DNA of 64,000 nt from Combretum micranthum (lineage: Eukaryota > Streptophyta > Magnoliopsida > Myrtales > Combretaceae), in the NCBI GenBank assembly GCA_024138025.1, contig JAMXBD010003369.1:59901-123900 (forward strand). The letters run 5' to 3'. Below the pieces are notes generated by a model that was not told the DNA's origin, did not search any database, and worked only from the letters and a program-made list of their open reading frames with translations. Both the position numbers and the translations under genes were made by a program. This document shows positions 46,210 to 58,099 of this stretch, one piece after another (position 1 is the first letter of the stretch; each line of letters starts with the position of its first letter).

Positions 46210-47350
46210 TTATGGGTTAGCTAACATCCCGGTCTCTAATCCACTAGAGCTGTCGGGGGTCGGGCTAGGAAGTCGTCTCCTGCTGGTAGAACCACCATCG
46301 TCCTGTCGGACGAACAAGCTAAGATACTCCCTGGTGGTCATCCTCCGCTTCCTAGCGGGTCGAACTAGAGGCTCCTGATCCTCACTTTCTTCTTCCTCTT
46401 CTTCTTCTTCAGTCCCTTGCCCCTCATGCGGGCTTACTTCTTCCTCTTCACCTCTTATCTCGGTTCACCTAGGCGGTTCACCTCTACTTCAGGTCTCTCA
46501 CAGGCTCATCTGCCACATTCTCAGTCTCCATAGGCACTGGGGCCTCGGGTTCTACTACTGCTAGGTCAAGCACAGGTGGGTTCTCACCCTCCACATACAC
46601 ATCTCTCCATAGCCTGGAATCTACCTCGGGTTCTACCCTCCCACTCTCTGGTATCTCCAACATCCGGTTAAATCCCATATAATTTGGTCGGGTTCTGGGT
46701 TTACCTGCACTTCTGGTTCAACAGGCGGGGTAGGGGTCCTAGGCACCTCGTTTTGTTCCCAGTTCGGATCCTCCTCGGGATCCTCCTCCTCCTCCTCTTC
46801 TTCTTCCTCTTCAATCACAGGTGCTCCATTCAGCTGCATACCTATATCCATAGCTGGAGGTGGAGCAATTACACGGGGGGGGAGGATGTCCAGATAGATT
46901 GCATGCCAGGTGATATGATTCCATGCATCAGCTATGTTCCAGTCATGGTGATCAAACAAGTTATCATGAGCATAAACATATAGGGCCTATGGGGATCCAT
47001 ACCCTAAAATCTGGAGGGGTTCGGTTTCCTCCACTTTTCAAGATAAACGTGGCTTCTCTTGTCATGGGCTCACGCCCGTAATCAACCATGATCCTCTCTA
47101 ATGTGTAGATGGTCTCTAACTTCGTCCAGCTCCTTCTTCCCATAGGATCATAACTCAATTGATCCACTACTGAAGCCCATCGGTATATCTCAGCCCATCC
47201 TTCCATAACCTGTACATTTCCCCTAGGGTCCGGGGATGTCGGGCTAAGGCAAAATCTTCACACAGTTCTCTTAGCCTCAGTCTATATTCTACCATGGTTT
47301 CATCATTTCTTTTCGTAAAATTCCTTGCCCTTTCCCTAGTCTCACCCAGA
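46210..47350 (-). pseudogene. Pre-gag leader ORF of G2 (conserved with G1), with frameshifts
   Basis: The minus-strand frame opens after a TAG near 47355. The first ATG in the main frame is at 47293-47295, reading MVEYRLRLRELCEDFALARH, then GEMYRLWKDGL. After a frameshift comes ETIYTLERIMVDYG and EATFILKSGG (46964-47206). An acidic, Pro-rich middle has a run of about ten Glu (46633-46959). The C-terminus is basic and Ser/Pro-rich (RKRRMTTREYLSLF), with a stop at 46210-46212. That is about 380 codons if the frame were whole. The first and last parts are conserved in G1. No known domain; an accessory protein or a second gag-like protein are both possible. Confidence 0.55.
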
Positions 47351-47469
47351 GAGACCTACATCAAACAATACTACTAATTAGACCAACAGAAAACGTTTTT
47401 AACTCCATTTAACCTAGTAATTAGATTTCTAGGTCCGTTTATTTTATTCTATTGTGTTTTATAACCTAG

Positions 47470-47481
47470 GCTCTGATACCA
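47470..47481 (-). other. Primer-binding site of G2 (initiator Met tRNA)
   Basis: The minus strand reads TGGTATCAGAGC, the standard plant iMet site, eight bases inside the 5' LTR. Confidence 0.93.
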
Positions 47482-47489
47482 ACTTAAAC

Positions 47490-50400
47490 TGTCACGCCCC
47501 GTAGGGTATCCTAAACGTAACAGTCCGCCACATACTAAGTAAGACTCTCGAGTTCCCTAACCGGGGCCTTCGGAGTCTTAAGTAGATGTAAAGCGTTCCC
47601 TTACGACAATAGAATACTTCAACAAATGGAGTTTAACAGTTTAACAAGGCATTCATTAGCCATAGATAATAAATCAAAACGCATAAATCTTTAAGGTTTA
47701 CAAAATCTAAGGGGCATTCCCCCGCAAAAGAATAACAGTCTATTACAGTCATCCAGAGTCCTTAGTTTCCAATGGAAGTCTATACAAAAGAAATGAATCA
47801 AACTTCTATGGGAAACTCCTATCTCCGGTACCTGCGCTGTGGCTTGCCTTGGCCTAAGCCATATAAACTCATGCTGCAAAAGATAAACACTATCGGGGCG
47901 TAAGCTAACTAGCTTAGTGAGTAATACTTCCATAACGCAATTAATACAATCATTCAAACAAGTGATTATTCAAGCAAGTGCATGCACCATACAAATGAAA
48001 TCATCAAACATATGACCAACCGGAAATCATATGTGGATGGACTTGCGCCCTCCATCCCGGGTTAGCAGATTAACGAATCCTGCGGTACGACGCCGTTTAA
48101 GCTCACGGTCAACTGATTAAAAGCTCGTTTTATGGATCACGATTAACCTCACATTCGTTTTATGGATCACGATTAACCTCACATTCGTTTTATGGGTCAC
48201 GAAAAACCAACCAATGCAAATGCTCCAACCCCATTGTGACATGAATGAACTCAGTTATAGTCGGAGTCGAATAGTCATTAATTCGATTCTTTTAAGTGAC
48301 CAACAAGTATACGCAGACATTCATCATATGATTCTAAAAACAATCAATATCTTAACACCCGGTTTCGATATGCCTTAAGTTCCATTTCACATATCAACAA
48401 TTCAACATAAATAATTCCCACATACCCCATCATGCTTGTACAATTTCTTTTATCTTTGCCTACATCACTAGTGCCACTACATTACATTCACAAGCATTAA
48501 TTGAGAGTGGAAGTAACTCACTCGGCCATGGGTCACCAAACTCCTTAATAGTAATAATCGGGTGGTAGAGAGTCGTCCTGCTCGGAATCACCTACCAATC
48601 AAGAATAATCCCTATGAGATTCTCACCATGTAATTAAATCAAACTATACATCTAGACTAGTTGAATTCGGATTTCTCGCTATATTTGGAAGTTCCGACTT
48701 AAAACGGCCATAACTTGGTCATTTTAACTCGGAATTTCGCAAACTTTATATCGATCTTCATCTACTTCGAAAGATCTATCTAATTCAAGTATTAAATCCA
48801 AGTTTTGAAAATAATAGGGTCACGGAACAGTGGGATCAGTTCTGTCCGCAATTGATCCAACTTTGAAAATGTGCTTTGCTTTTGATAAGAAATGTTCCTA
48901 GTTAGTGATTCATGCATGAATGATTTAGGAATGAACTACTAATGTGTATGCCATGTAATGAACTCTTGTGCATGGTCATGATGATTTTTGTAGTAATAAA
49001 CTTTTAGGAACTCCTAAGTGTTGGGGAAAGTTTCATAAAGGCTAATTCTAAGAAGTTATTCTCCCACATTATACTCCTTAGGGTTTCTTTGGTTTTTAAT
49101 CTTGTAATCTACTTATTATTTAACTAAAAATAGGTTCTCAAAGTCTATAATAGTCATGGCCTCCATTCATGCACAAAAATTCACATTTTTCATTTGGTAA
49201 ACATGTTTTCAAATAAGCTATTTGTAAAAATCCGAATTTTCCAAATTTTCTTTTCTTACATTTTTCTTAAGGGAAATCTAGTCTAATGCATTAAAAATTG
49301 GGGCTTCAATGTATACATTATCTAAGGACTTCATTTAGCTTATAAAACATTCATTTTAGACTTAAATACTAAGTGTTTATTAGGCATTACACAAAGTTAC
49401 GAATTTGACTACACATTAAAGTCAACATTTCCCTTCTAACTTCACCTCTTGTTTTCCTTATTTTTATTATGCCTAACTCATCTAAACTCATGAAAATAAT
49501 TCCTTCAACATGTCTATTACACATACCCTTCATTTTTCTTATGAAATATAAGTTTAAAATGATTTTGGAGGTCTTTAGGGTAGGGTTTCCATTTCATCCG
49601 AATTTTCAACTTTCCATATATAACAAAGTCTTTCCTTTTTCAATGGTCTTGCCTTCTACATGTCAAGATATACTATCTATCATCACTATATATGAACAAG
49701 ACTACATTTTTGTGGTCATCAATGCATGAAAATGAAAATAGCTCTATGATCATACATGTAAATGACAATGTGGCTAGCTAAACTTTAGATCTACTAAGTA
49801 TGATGCATAAATCATGGATCTCATGACATGAATAACAATATATATGCAAGATCACTACTTTACATGCATGAACAAGGTGAGATCTTAACATAAGCTCATC
49901 TAAACACTAGATCCATGTCTTGTGATGGCTTGATATTCTTGTTTATGTGTTTTCATGTCCCTAGCATGAGCTCATTGGGATTAAATGAGAAAACACACAA
50001 GACATAGCTTTGCCATTACAAGGATTGGAAGGAACAAAGCTTAAATACACATACCAATAGAGTCTTGAAGTGAAAAAGAGAAGAAGCAAAGTTGGAAAGT
50101 GAGGATGGGGAGGGAAGAAGCTCACGGCACAAAAGGGAAAAAGAAGAGAGTTTTTCTCTTTTTCAAAAGTTCAAATGAGAAGAAAATGAAGAGAGAGAGA
50201 GAACATTTAGTATATATACTAAGGGAATTAGGGTTTAGTTAATAAAAATGAAGTAAAAATAATACAATTGAGGGGGAAATAAGAGGGAGGGGCGCCGGCC
50301 ACTTCATGCATGGAGTGTGTGTGTGTTTAAAATTTGATTTTTTTTGTAATTTAGTAAATGAAAATGTAATAAATGTAATAATTATTAAAGAGACAAATTT

Positions 50401-50909
50401 TCTTGGAAAAGAAAATTGAAATGAGTAGTTGTAAGGATGTAAGAATAGGGTATGGGTAGTGTGTAGTGTAGGTTGTACTTGTGAATAGTAGACAAGACAT
50501 CTACTTTACCGGTTGTTCCAAAAACACGGGAAAAGCTATAACTGTAACCTTTATAGCTCGGAAAATTATGAAATTGATATTTTGGAATCCTTATAAAATT
50601 ACGGTTCTAATGAATATTCCGGAATATTTTTCTGAATCCGTGGCCCGGGGCACGCTTTTCCGTAATTGGGCTCGGGAAGGCCCGGAATTGAAAAATTCCC
50701 GAATTTAAAACTTTCAAAGGTTTGAAATGTACTTTGGAACAACAATTCAAATTCATTCACTCCAATTTATTTATTTTACTATGAAACCGAAGGAAAGCCG
50801 GATTTAGGGTTCCTAGGCTCTATTCACTAACTAAACTCAATCTGATCGGATTAGGGTTTCGTTTCCACTCCTGGGGTTTTCTAGCTACTGAGAATTTCCG
50901 GGGTTTACA
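47490..50909 (-). repeat. 5' LTR of G2 (3420 bp)
   Basis: It has the same termini as 37312-40711 and near-identical sequence. It carries the 30-bp tandem repeat at 48125-48208, a G-rich tract with ggcgcc near 50272-50293, and a TATA box at 50211-50218. Confidence 0.96.
50211..50218 (-). promoter_or_regulatory. TATA box, G2 5' LTR
   Basis: TATATATA on the minus strand lies about 690 bp into the LTR, followed by (CT)n-rich sequence at about 50175-50200. This is the best candidate promoter for G2 genomic RNA. Confidence 0.55.
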
Positions 50910-50914
50910 GACTC

Positions 50915-52335
50915 ACTTTGTGCCTACCACTCCAACCGTCATATGAATGTAATTAGCATACTAGAATCAAAATTGCAAGGCTAATCCGGGTAAATTAAAC
51001 TTTACTCTCACCATTCAATAGTAGAATCTTGAGTCACAAAGTAAACACAAATTCAAGCATTAGCAAAAGGAACTTAGTTACACTTCACCACCAAATAACA
51101 AGTGTATAAGCTCTTCAACCACTTCCTTAAGCACAATAACCTATAAAGAAAATATATGACATCTATCAATCCCCTAGATTTTTTTTTTTTTTTTTTGCTT
51201 GAAATCTCTATAGTCTTTAGAGGGGGATGTTTTAGCCTCCATCTTTCCAATTTCTTCTAGACGGGTTTTTGCCTGCTTCTTTTCGACTCAAATCTATTTT
51301 ATTCTCTTTTTTTTATACATCAGTTGTGTAAGATGCTTGCTTAGTCTATAGCGGGATGAGACTTCGCTCTTCTGAGAGACCAAAGCCTGCCCATACTGAC
51401 TAGCTTTTCATATTCCTTTAATACATCAATTGATTGAGTATTTTCAAAGAGATTATTGCAAAAGGATCATTAAGAGAAAATTTTTGTTTGACCCAAAAGG
51501 TTAGAAGGCCTCTCAAAGTTTTTGAAAAGCTAATATACTAATTAAAAAGCTTCGGAGTACAACCATTTAACTTTCAACCAAGGACTTTGGTTCACTTTTA
51601 GACTCTAAATTCCATTATTAAATAACAAGTAAGATTACCTCACCTAGATTTCATCTTATAATTTCCCCTAAGTATGCTAACCACAAGATAGGTGAGTAAG
51701 GAATTGTGTAAGTCGCTTTTTCTTAATTTGAATGCTAATTTAAAGAATTTTTTTTTAAGTATATATTCAAGATTCATCAATTAATACTAAACTTTAAAGC
51801 ACAATTGCAAACATGTAAGTGGGGAACTTTTGAACTTGTTCAAATCAGCACAAAATGATACACAAAATGTTTACTAATCAAATGATATGCTCAATCAAGA
51901 ACATAAAGACCTGTATCATTCAAGACCCAAATATTCCTTTCAAAGGTACCCTTTTTCCACATTTAATCGAGACATTGTCCTCAATGTCTACCAATGTAAT
52001 CATAACAACAAGAAAATAGTAAAGGAACAGAAAAGAAAAGGAAATCAGAATTTCCTTAATGTAACATCGATTTAGGGACAATTGTTGCTGGGGTAAAATT
52101 GTTCTCAGCACTAGGAGCATCAAACACTTGTCAACCATCAACCTAAAGAAAAAAAGAAGCTAGAAATAACATACAAACCAGCAGCTAAACAAGATAACAT
52201 AAACAATCCTAAACATCCAATAGAAACATCAGAAACAACAAGAGTCTTCCCACTAAAGGGCTCCAAAAATAGAAAAAAAACTAGCAACATAGTCTTAAAA
52301 AGAAATAAAAAGATAAATAGCAAAAAGATCCCAGA
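50915..52335 (-). other. 3' noncoding region of Athila B
   Basis: No convincing gene lies between the env-like gene and the G2 insertion. A block at about 51215-51290 (ctttagagggggatg, then gacgggtttttgcctgc) and ctcttctgagagacc near 51370 match the same part of Athila A. T and A runs are present. Confidence 0.55.
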
Positions 52336-53872
52336 TCAAGCAACATCAAGTGAGGATAAATCATTTATCCCCATCGTCCTCCTCCGACTCCTCATAATTA
52401 ACATCACCATCTTTGCTATCATCATCGTCTCTATCCTTGCTATAATCATCATTAGCATCATCATCCCCCTCATCATCATCTCTTTTGCTGTCATTATCAT
52501 CAGTTCATCATCATCATCATCATCAGATGAAGCTGCAGTCTCTCCTTCTTCTTCCACTTCATCTCCAAATGCAGCCACCTCCTCCTCTGAGCTAGATGAT
52601 GTAACTATTGGAGCTTTTCCTCTTCGACCAACCACAGAAGGTGGCTCACTCTCCTCAGAAGTTGTCCTATCAACTGAGGACTCACAAGTTGGGAGATTCT
52701 CTAGGGGTTTTGAAAGGTAGCCAACAATTGTTTGGAGAAAACTCCAAACTCCTGATCTAAACTGCTTGTTTTTCTTCCTCTCCTCCTTGTTTTTTCTTTT
52801 CTCCTCCTCGAATTCTTTCCTAAAAAGTTTCCAATCATTGTGAAAATTTGACACCTGAGGAGTAGACGGACCTGTCGTTGGAGCTCAAAGGAGCTCTAGG
52901 AGGTGTGGGGTACTGTCTAGAAGGAATTGGATTCTCCCTGACCCTCTAAAGTCCCCAATGTCTGAAAGGATCATCTAACACTGGTTTAACATCCACTTTC
53001 ACTACATCATTGGAGGGTTCCTTCCACACTTCCATTTCCTTCAACAATTGGGTAATATAGCCACCATTGAAGATCCCCTTAGTGCGGGTATCAGTAGCTT
53101 GCCGAAGGATGAATTGAGCCAATTATATACCCACATTAATCTGGTGCCCATTTGCAATTCTGTAAAAATGCTCTAGCTCAAAATTATTCACCACACCATT
53201 GCTACTTTTGCAAGCTCCAATGGTGTGAGATAGGATGTGGTGAATAAGTTTCAAGTTATCATCCAAGATAGCAGAGGCTTTTGAATTGGAAGGCTCATAC
53301 TTGAGGATACTTTGGCACAATACTTGCCAATACTCTTGGGGATCTACATGTCGGGGTAGCTCAACTGGGAGTGCTCTAAATTTAGCTTATTTGGTGTCCT
53401 TCTTAGTATACAATCCTACATAATGGCAGAAATTAGCTAAAGTGATTGTATATACCTTTTAAAAGCTTGGAAAGTAAGAATGTCATCAACTATTGAATTT
53501 CCATGCTTCTCCTCATGCTTCAAAGTGGCAAGCACTTCCAGTGTAATGCTCTTGTAGGCAGGAGTATGGATGGCAAATAAATTTTCCCAAGGCCCAATTG
53601 ATAGCATCTCCTTGATCTCTTCTTTCTTTCCATAGTTCACAAGCATCTCCCAATCCAAGTATCTATGGGCTCCAAAAAGGTTCTCTGAGATGGTCAATGC
53701 ATTGTAGTCTTAGCCCAAGGAGTCTCAGAACGTAATGGGTCGGCCTTCCTTGTGGCTGTGATTGCACTACTTTTTTCTTCTTTGTTAGGGTTTGTGAAGA
53801 TGAGACATTTTGAGCTTGTGAAGTATGCCGACCTAATCCTGTCTTTCTCACAGGTTGCTTTGGTCTTGCCAT
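52336..53872 (-). pseudogene. Athila ORF1/env-like gene of element B, broken
   Basis: The gene starts with ATG at 53872 and a basic head (MARPKQPVRKTGLGRHTSQ). After a frameshift it continues ENLFGAHRYLDWEMLVNYG, then the core MLSIGPWENLFAIHTPAYK and SITLEVLATLKHEEK (53437-53697). Further on, IGACKSSNGVVNNFELEHFY and GGYITQLLKEMEVW (about 53050-53320) follow. The C-terminus at 52336-52854 is a Lys/Glu-rich coiled stretch and an acidic Ser/Asp tail. A slip in the GAT repeat turns Asp codons into Met codons. It resembles the gene at 15782-17940 in A. Role unknown. Confidence 0.72.
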
Positions 53873-55330
53873 ACCTGCATGAGTAGATCATATTATAATT
53901 GAGTATAATAGGTATGCAAGACTTAAACTGATAAAATGAACCACAACAAGCTTTAACAATCATAAGAAACAAGTATACAAGCATTGGAGCACAATTGAGT
54001 TAGGTATGTACAAGTTTTGAAGAATCAGTATATACACTAGTAAGTGTACACAACTAGTGTAGGTGTAGTGTACAACCTGAAGGTTGAAAAATTTTGATTA
54101 ACAAGTATAAAAACTCATTTTGAACATCTTAAATGCTATTCAAACTATAATTTCGCCCCAATCATCACCAATTCTTTCAATTTCGTAAAAATCCCCAATT
54201 TTCGCACAATCTAACCCTAAGTTTGCAAATCATGTGCTTGAGCATGAAACCCAACAAGAATAAGTAGTACAAATATGTTCAAGGATCATCTAATTGCATG
54301 AAAAATCACAAAAGCCCCAATTTTTACAACACTTGAAATTTATGCAAGAACCCTAAATTTGTTGAAATCCATGAAATGCATGTAGGATCTAAAGAAATCT
54401 AAGTCAAATCACTACACCAAGCACACTACTACGTGATATACAATGAGAATCAACCACAACAAGCTCCAACAATCCACTTTAGCCCAAATCCGAACCCTAC
54501 TCATAGTTTCCAGCTCATGCACGAATCAAAGATAGATGGGAAGGAGAACTAGAGGACTTACCTTGCTTGAAGATGAATAAGACAACCCAAGGAGCATGGA
54601 AGGAGGAGGAGGATGCATGGGGGAGCTTGTTGGTGTTGTGAAGGGTGGGTTTGGTGTCTTGGGAGAGTGTGTTGAGTCGTGAGGGAGAAGAAGAAATGGG
54701 AGGCACGCGTGTTTGTTCGTGTTTTATGTGTGCGTTTTAATGAGTAGACGACTCCTACACGGGTCGTGTACTCCAACTCGTGACACCACAGAATTGAAAC
54801 AAAACGAACACTACTCCTACATGAGTCATGTACTTGGACTAGTGACTCTATAAAATCTTGAAAAATTTTGTAGCATATTCACGACATATACACGAGTCAT
54901 GTATAACAACTCATGACTCCACAAATTGTTGGAAAATTTGTACATTACATTCACAACATGTACATGAGTAGTGCAGGGGTAGTGTACACTGGGAAAAAAA
55001 TTTTAGCTCTAGAAATTTCTTTGAAAATTGATTTTCATGATAGGGCATGACAAAGTTGACTTACCTGGAACACTTAAAAAGTGTTTTCATCTTTCAGACC
55101 TTTCTTGGAGCTTTTCTTCCCTACACTTAGCTTGAAAACACCATTTCCCACTTGATATTGCTTCAAAACCTGCAAATTTTTGCAAAATTTTTTTTAAAGC
55201 AAACAAGAACATCAAAACAAAGCAAAAGAAAGGAAAAAGAAAAGAAAAGGAAAATAAAAACCTATTTACAAATGGGTTCACTACAGCTAGTTGTTTGGTG
55301 TTTGGAGTCGAAACTCCTATTGACCTTCAA
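53873..55330 (-). other. Noncoding spacer between pol end and env-like gene in Athila B
   Basis: No gene was seen. At about 54745-55000 four or five copies of a tacacgggtcgtgtac-like palindromic word lie about 70 bp apart. The upstream end is the fading integrase C-terminus. Confidence 0.5.
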
Positions 55331-55874
55331 GTTTCGGACTATTCCCCATGTAAAGCTTCACCTCTTTGGCATTCACTTTAAAAAATTCCATGTTCGGGAT
55401 GTTCTAACTCCACGGCCTCATCTGGAAAGACTTGCTTGACTAAATAAGGACCTGACCATTTGGACTTCAACTTTCTCGGGAAGAGTTTCAACTGAGCATT
55501 GAACAAGAGAACTTGATCTCCTACTTGAAACTTCTTTAGGTGCTGGATATGTGCATCATGAAACTTCTTGGCCTTCTCCTTATAGGAGTTTCACGTTCTC
55601 ATAAGCTAGTACTCCACTCATCAAATTCATTAAATTGAAGCCTTCTTCTAGCTTTGAGTTCCTCAAATCCTCTTTTAGGTAAGAATTCCTCAGTAACATC
55701 CAAATCTGCGACAATCTTCTTCACCTCCAGATCCATTGGTTCTTTCCCTTTATCAGAAATCAAGCTTGATTCTACCTTGTCTCGTGATAGAATCTCCTCA
55801 ACATGTTTAGTTAGTGAAGAATCAGTAATATCAATAGAATAACATAAATCATCAGACCCCATGGATTTCTTCAA
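55331..55874 (-). pseudogene. Athila B: linker after protease fused to integrase C-terminus by deletion
   Basis: The minus strand first gives the region that normally lies between protease and RT (DDLCYSIDITDSS ... VEEILSRDKV). It then passes at once into ARRRLQFNEFDEW, which belongs to the C-terminal part of Athila integrase. After a short frameshift comes FHDAHIQHLKKFQVGDQVLL and LFPRKLKSKWSGPY (about 55430-55575), the typical end of that protein. RT, RNase H and the integrase core are absent. The join is inside one reading frame, so the deletion happened to leave an open fusion. Confidence 0.7.
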
Positions 55875-55882
55875 TGCTGCAG

Positions 55883-56464
55883 CTATAGTACCACAAATTC
55901 CTTATCTTCTAACCTAAGAGTAAGCTTCCCCTCTTCTACATCAATCACAGCTCTAGCAGTTGCTAAGAAAGGTCTGCCCAAGATTAAGGGAACATCTCCT
56001 TCTTCATCAATGTCAAGCACTATAAAGTTCACTAGATAAATAAAATTATTAACCTTTACTAACACATATTCAATGCCTCCTTTAGGGATCTTTACAGAAT
56101 GGTCCACCAATTGAAGACTCATTCGAGTTGGTATAGGATCTGCTAAGCCCAATTTTTGGAAAAATGAATAGGGCATCAAGTTAATACTTGCCCCCAAGTT
56201 AGCTAGGGCTTTCTCCACACATAACTCTCCCAATTTGCATGGTATGATGAAGCTTCTAAGATCCTTCAGTTTAGGAGGCAGGTTGTTCAGAATAATTGAG
56301 GAACAATTTGCTCCTATCTCCATAATTGATACATCTTCTAGCTTCCACTTTTTGGATAGGAGTTCCTTAAGGAACTTGGCATATTTGAGCATTTGTGAAA
56401 GGGCTTCCACAAATGGAATATTGATGTGGAGTTGCTTGAACAAATCTAAAAACTTCCCAAACAC
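55883..56464 (-). pseudogene. Athila B retropepsin-like protease with lost catalytic Asp
   Basis: The reading frame is open for 193 residues. It contains ALANLGASINLMPYSFFQKL, LVKVNNFIYLVNFIVLDIDE and VPLILGRPFLATARAVIDVE, which follow the Athila protease pattern DLGAS..LMP ... ILGRPFL.T. The residue where the family has the catalytic Asp (DLGAS) is Asn here (NLGAS), so it should be inactive. In a working element the enzyme cleaves Gag-Pol in the particle. The preceding 100 residues are the gag-protease linker. Confidence 0.78.
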
Positions 56465-57921
56465 TCTTTGTCCTTGCTTTGGTTCAGACGGGTAAGATAA
56501 TGTATCCTTAATGTGTATTCCTTCACCACTGGAGGTTGTTTCTTGGTTGGTGTGGAGACTTCCTTTTTTGCAACTTGACTTTCCTCACATGTCTTCTCAG
56601 GCATTACTGTCGGATCCTCCCTACTTTTACCTAGCAACTCTTTGCCACTTCTCAAGCTAATACCTTTAGTTTGCTCCTTAGGATTATTCTCAGTGTTACT
56701 CAGGAGGGAACCTATTTGCCTTTCCGAAATCATCTTGGCTAACTAGCTAATTGGTCTTTGATATCCTGATGGGAAATTTGGCCTCAGTGCACTTTGATTG
56801 CTTCAGGAGAAATTAGGATGATTTCTCCATCCTGGGTTATAAGTGTTGCTGAATGGACTATTCTGCTACTTGTTCTGATTCCCCAAATAATCCACCTGTT
56901 TAAGCTACTCTGGATGATAACTACTGTTAGATGTCCCTTCATGATAAAATTATGGGTGTGGTTGTTATTGATTCTTGATGCTCATAACTTGGGTACTAAG
57001 GGCATCCATTTTAGCAACTAAAGAAGTGAGAAAATCCACCTCATATACCTCAACGACTCTTTGCTTCCCATAGTTGTTGCCCCATTGGTAGTTGTTTCTA
57101 GCCATATCTTCAAACAACTTAAGAGATTCTTCAAGAGTTTTTGAATTTAAAGTACCACTAGCAGATGCATCAATAAGCTGGCAAGTCATTTGATTCAAAC
57201 CATTATAAAATGTCTAAACTTACAACCATGATGGAAGTTGGTGATGGGGACATGTTCTAAGAAGCTCTTTCCGTCGATGCCAAGCATCATAGAGAGTTTC
57301 AGTGTCATTCTGACAAAAAGATGAGATATCATTTCAAAGCTTTGCAATCTTGCAAGGTGGGATGTAGTTATCTAAGAACTGCTTCACTGTTTCATCCCAT
57401 GTAGTAAGCGCTCCTGGTCTTAATGATGTTAGCTAAATCTTTGCTTTCCCTCTCAAGGAGAAAGGGAACAATCTAGTACGAATAGCATCATCATCTACAC
57501 CATTCATCTTACAAGTCTCACATATCTCCAAAAATGTTTGGATGTGAGAGTGGGGATCTTCATCTGGTAAACCATCAAACTGACAGTACTACTATAGAAG
57601 CTAAAGCATTGTCCCCTTTATCTCAAAATTGTTTAACCCAATCGGAGGCTTTTCAATGGTAGGCCCGGTGCCTTAAAGAAAAGGTCTTACATAATCCATA
57701 TTTGTCATTGGCACATTTGGATTTGCCATATTGAACTCTTGCTCGTGTCCTTCTTCTAGGTCTTCCAAACCCAACTCTTCTTCACCTCTCAAATCCAGTG
57801 TTCTTCTCTCAATATTTGCTTGCCTAGAAGTGTTGGCACTTCTATTCTTTCTAATCTTTGTAAGTGTCCTCTCAATCTCATGATCCAAAGGAGTTGTAGA
57901 TGAAGAAGAACTCCTTATCAT
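56465..57921 (-). pseudogene. gag: Athila B gag, with stops
   Basis: The minus strand starts near 57921 with MIRSSSSSTTPLDHEIERTL, an acidic stretch and NMANPNVPMTNMDYVRPFL. A capsid core follows with FYGLPDEDPHSHIQTFLEIC, AIRTRLFPFSLRGKAK, then ELLRTCPHHQLP and TFYNGLNQMTCQLIDASASG. KTLEESLKLFEDMARNNYQW (56965-57198) and a Lys/Gln-rich linker at 56446-56733 (KGISLRSGKEL) lead to the protease. The order and wording match Athila gag. In-frame stops (for example after GKAKI) break it. Confidence 0.82.
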
Positions 57922-58072
57922 ATACTACAAAAGAGACACAAAAGATTAGAATTTCAAATGTAATTCCTTGATAGAAAGAAACAAAGAAAAAAGAAAAGAA
58001 AAAAAGAGGAAAAGAAAAATAAGAAAAAGAATGACTAAAGTAATAGCTACTAAGGATTTCCTAATATTGCAA

Positions 58073-58092
58073 GATCCTTGGCAACAACGCCA
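58073..58092 (-). other. Primer-binding site of Athila B
   Basis: The minus strand reads TGGCGTTGTTGCCAAGGATC, close to the Athila-group site TGGCGCCGTTGCC. It lies seven bases from the 5' LTR. Confidence 0.82.
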
Positions 58093-58099
58093 AAAACTT

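Larger units (their letters stand above)
37312..50909 (-). mobile_element. Chromovirus-type Ty3/gypsy retrotransposon G2, 13.6 kb, youngest large insertion
   Basis: Two nearly identical LTRs (37312-40711, 47490-50909) flank PBS, leader ORF, gag, intron candidate, pol with chromodomain, and PPT. The target duplication gactc is exact at 37307-37311 and 50910-50914. The 3.4-kb LTRs differ by few substitutions and mostly by one- or two-base indels. It lies inside the 3' noncoding part of Athila B. The gene order is the same as G1, yet the DNA is well diverged, so it is a separate family. Several single-base frameshifts break gag, pol and the leader ORF as given. Confidence 0.96.

Noticed and set aside
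52336..52500. Met-rich tail of the Athila B env-like gene as a real Met-rich domain
   Set aside because: It is a frameshifted reading of a GAT repeat that encodes an Asp run in the proper frame.
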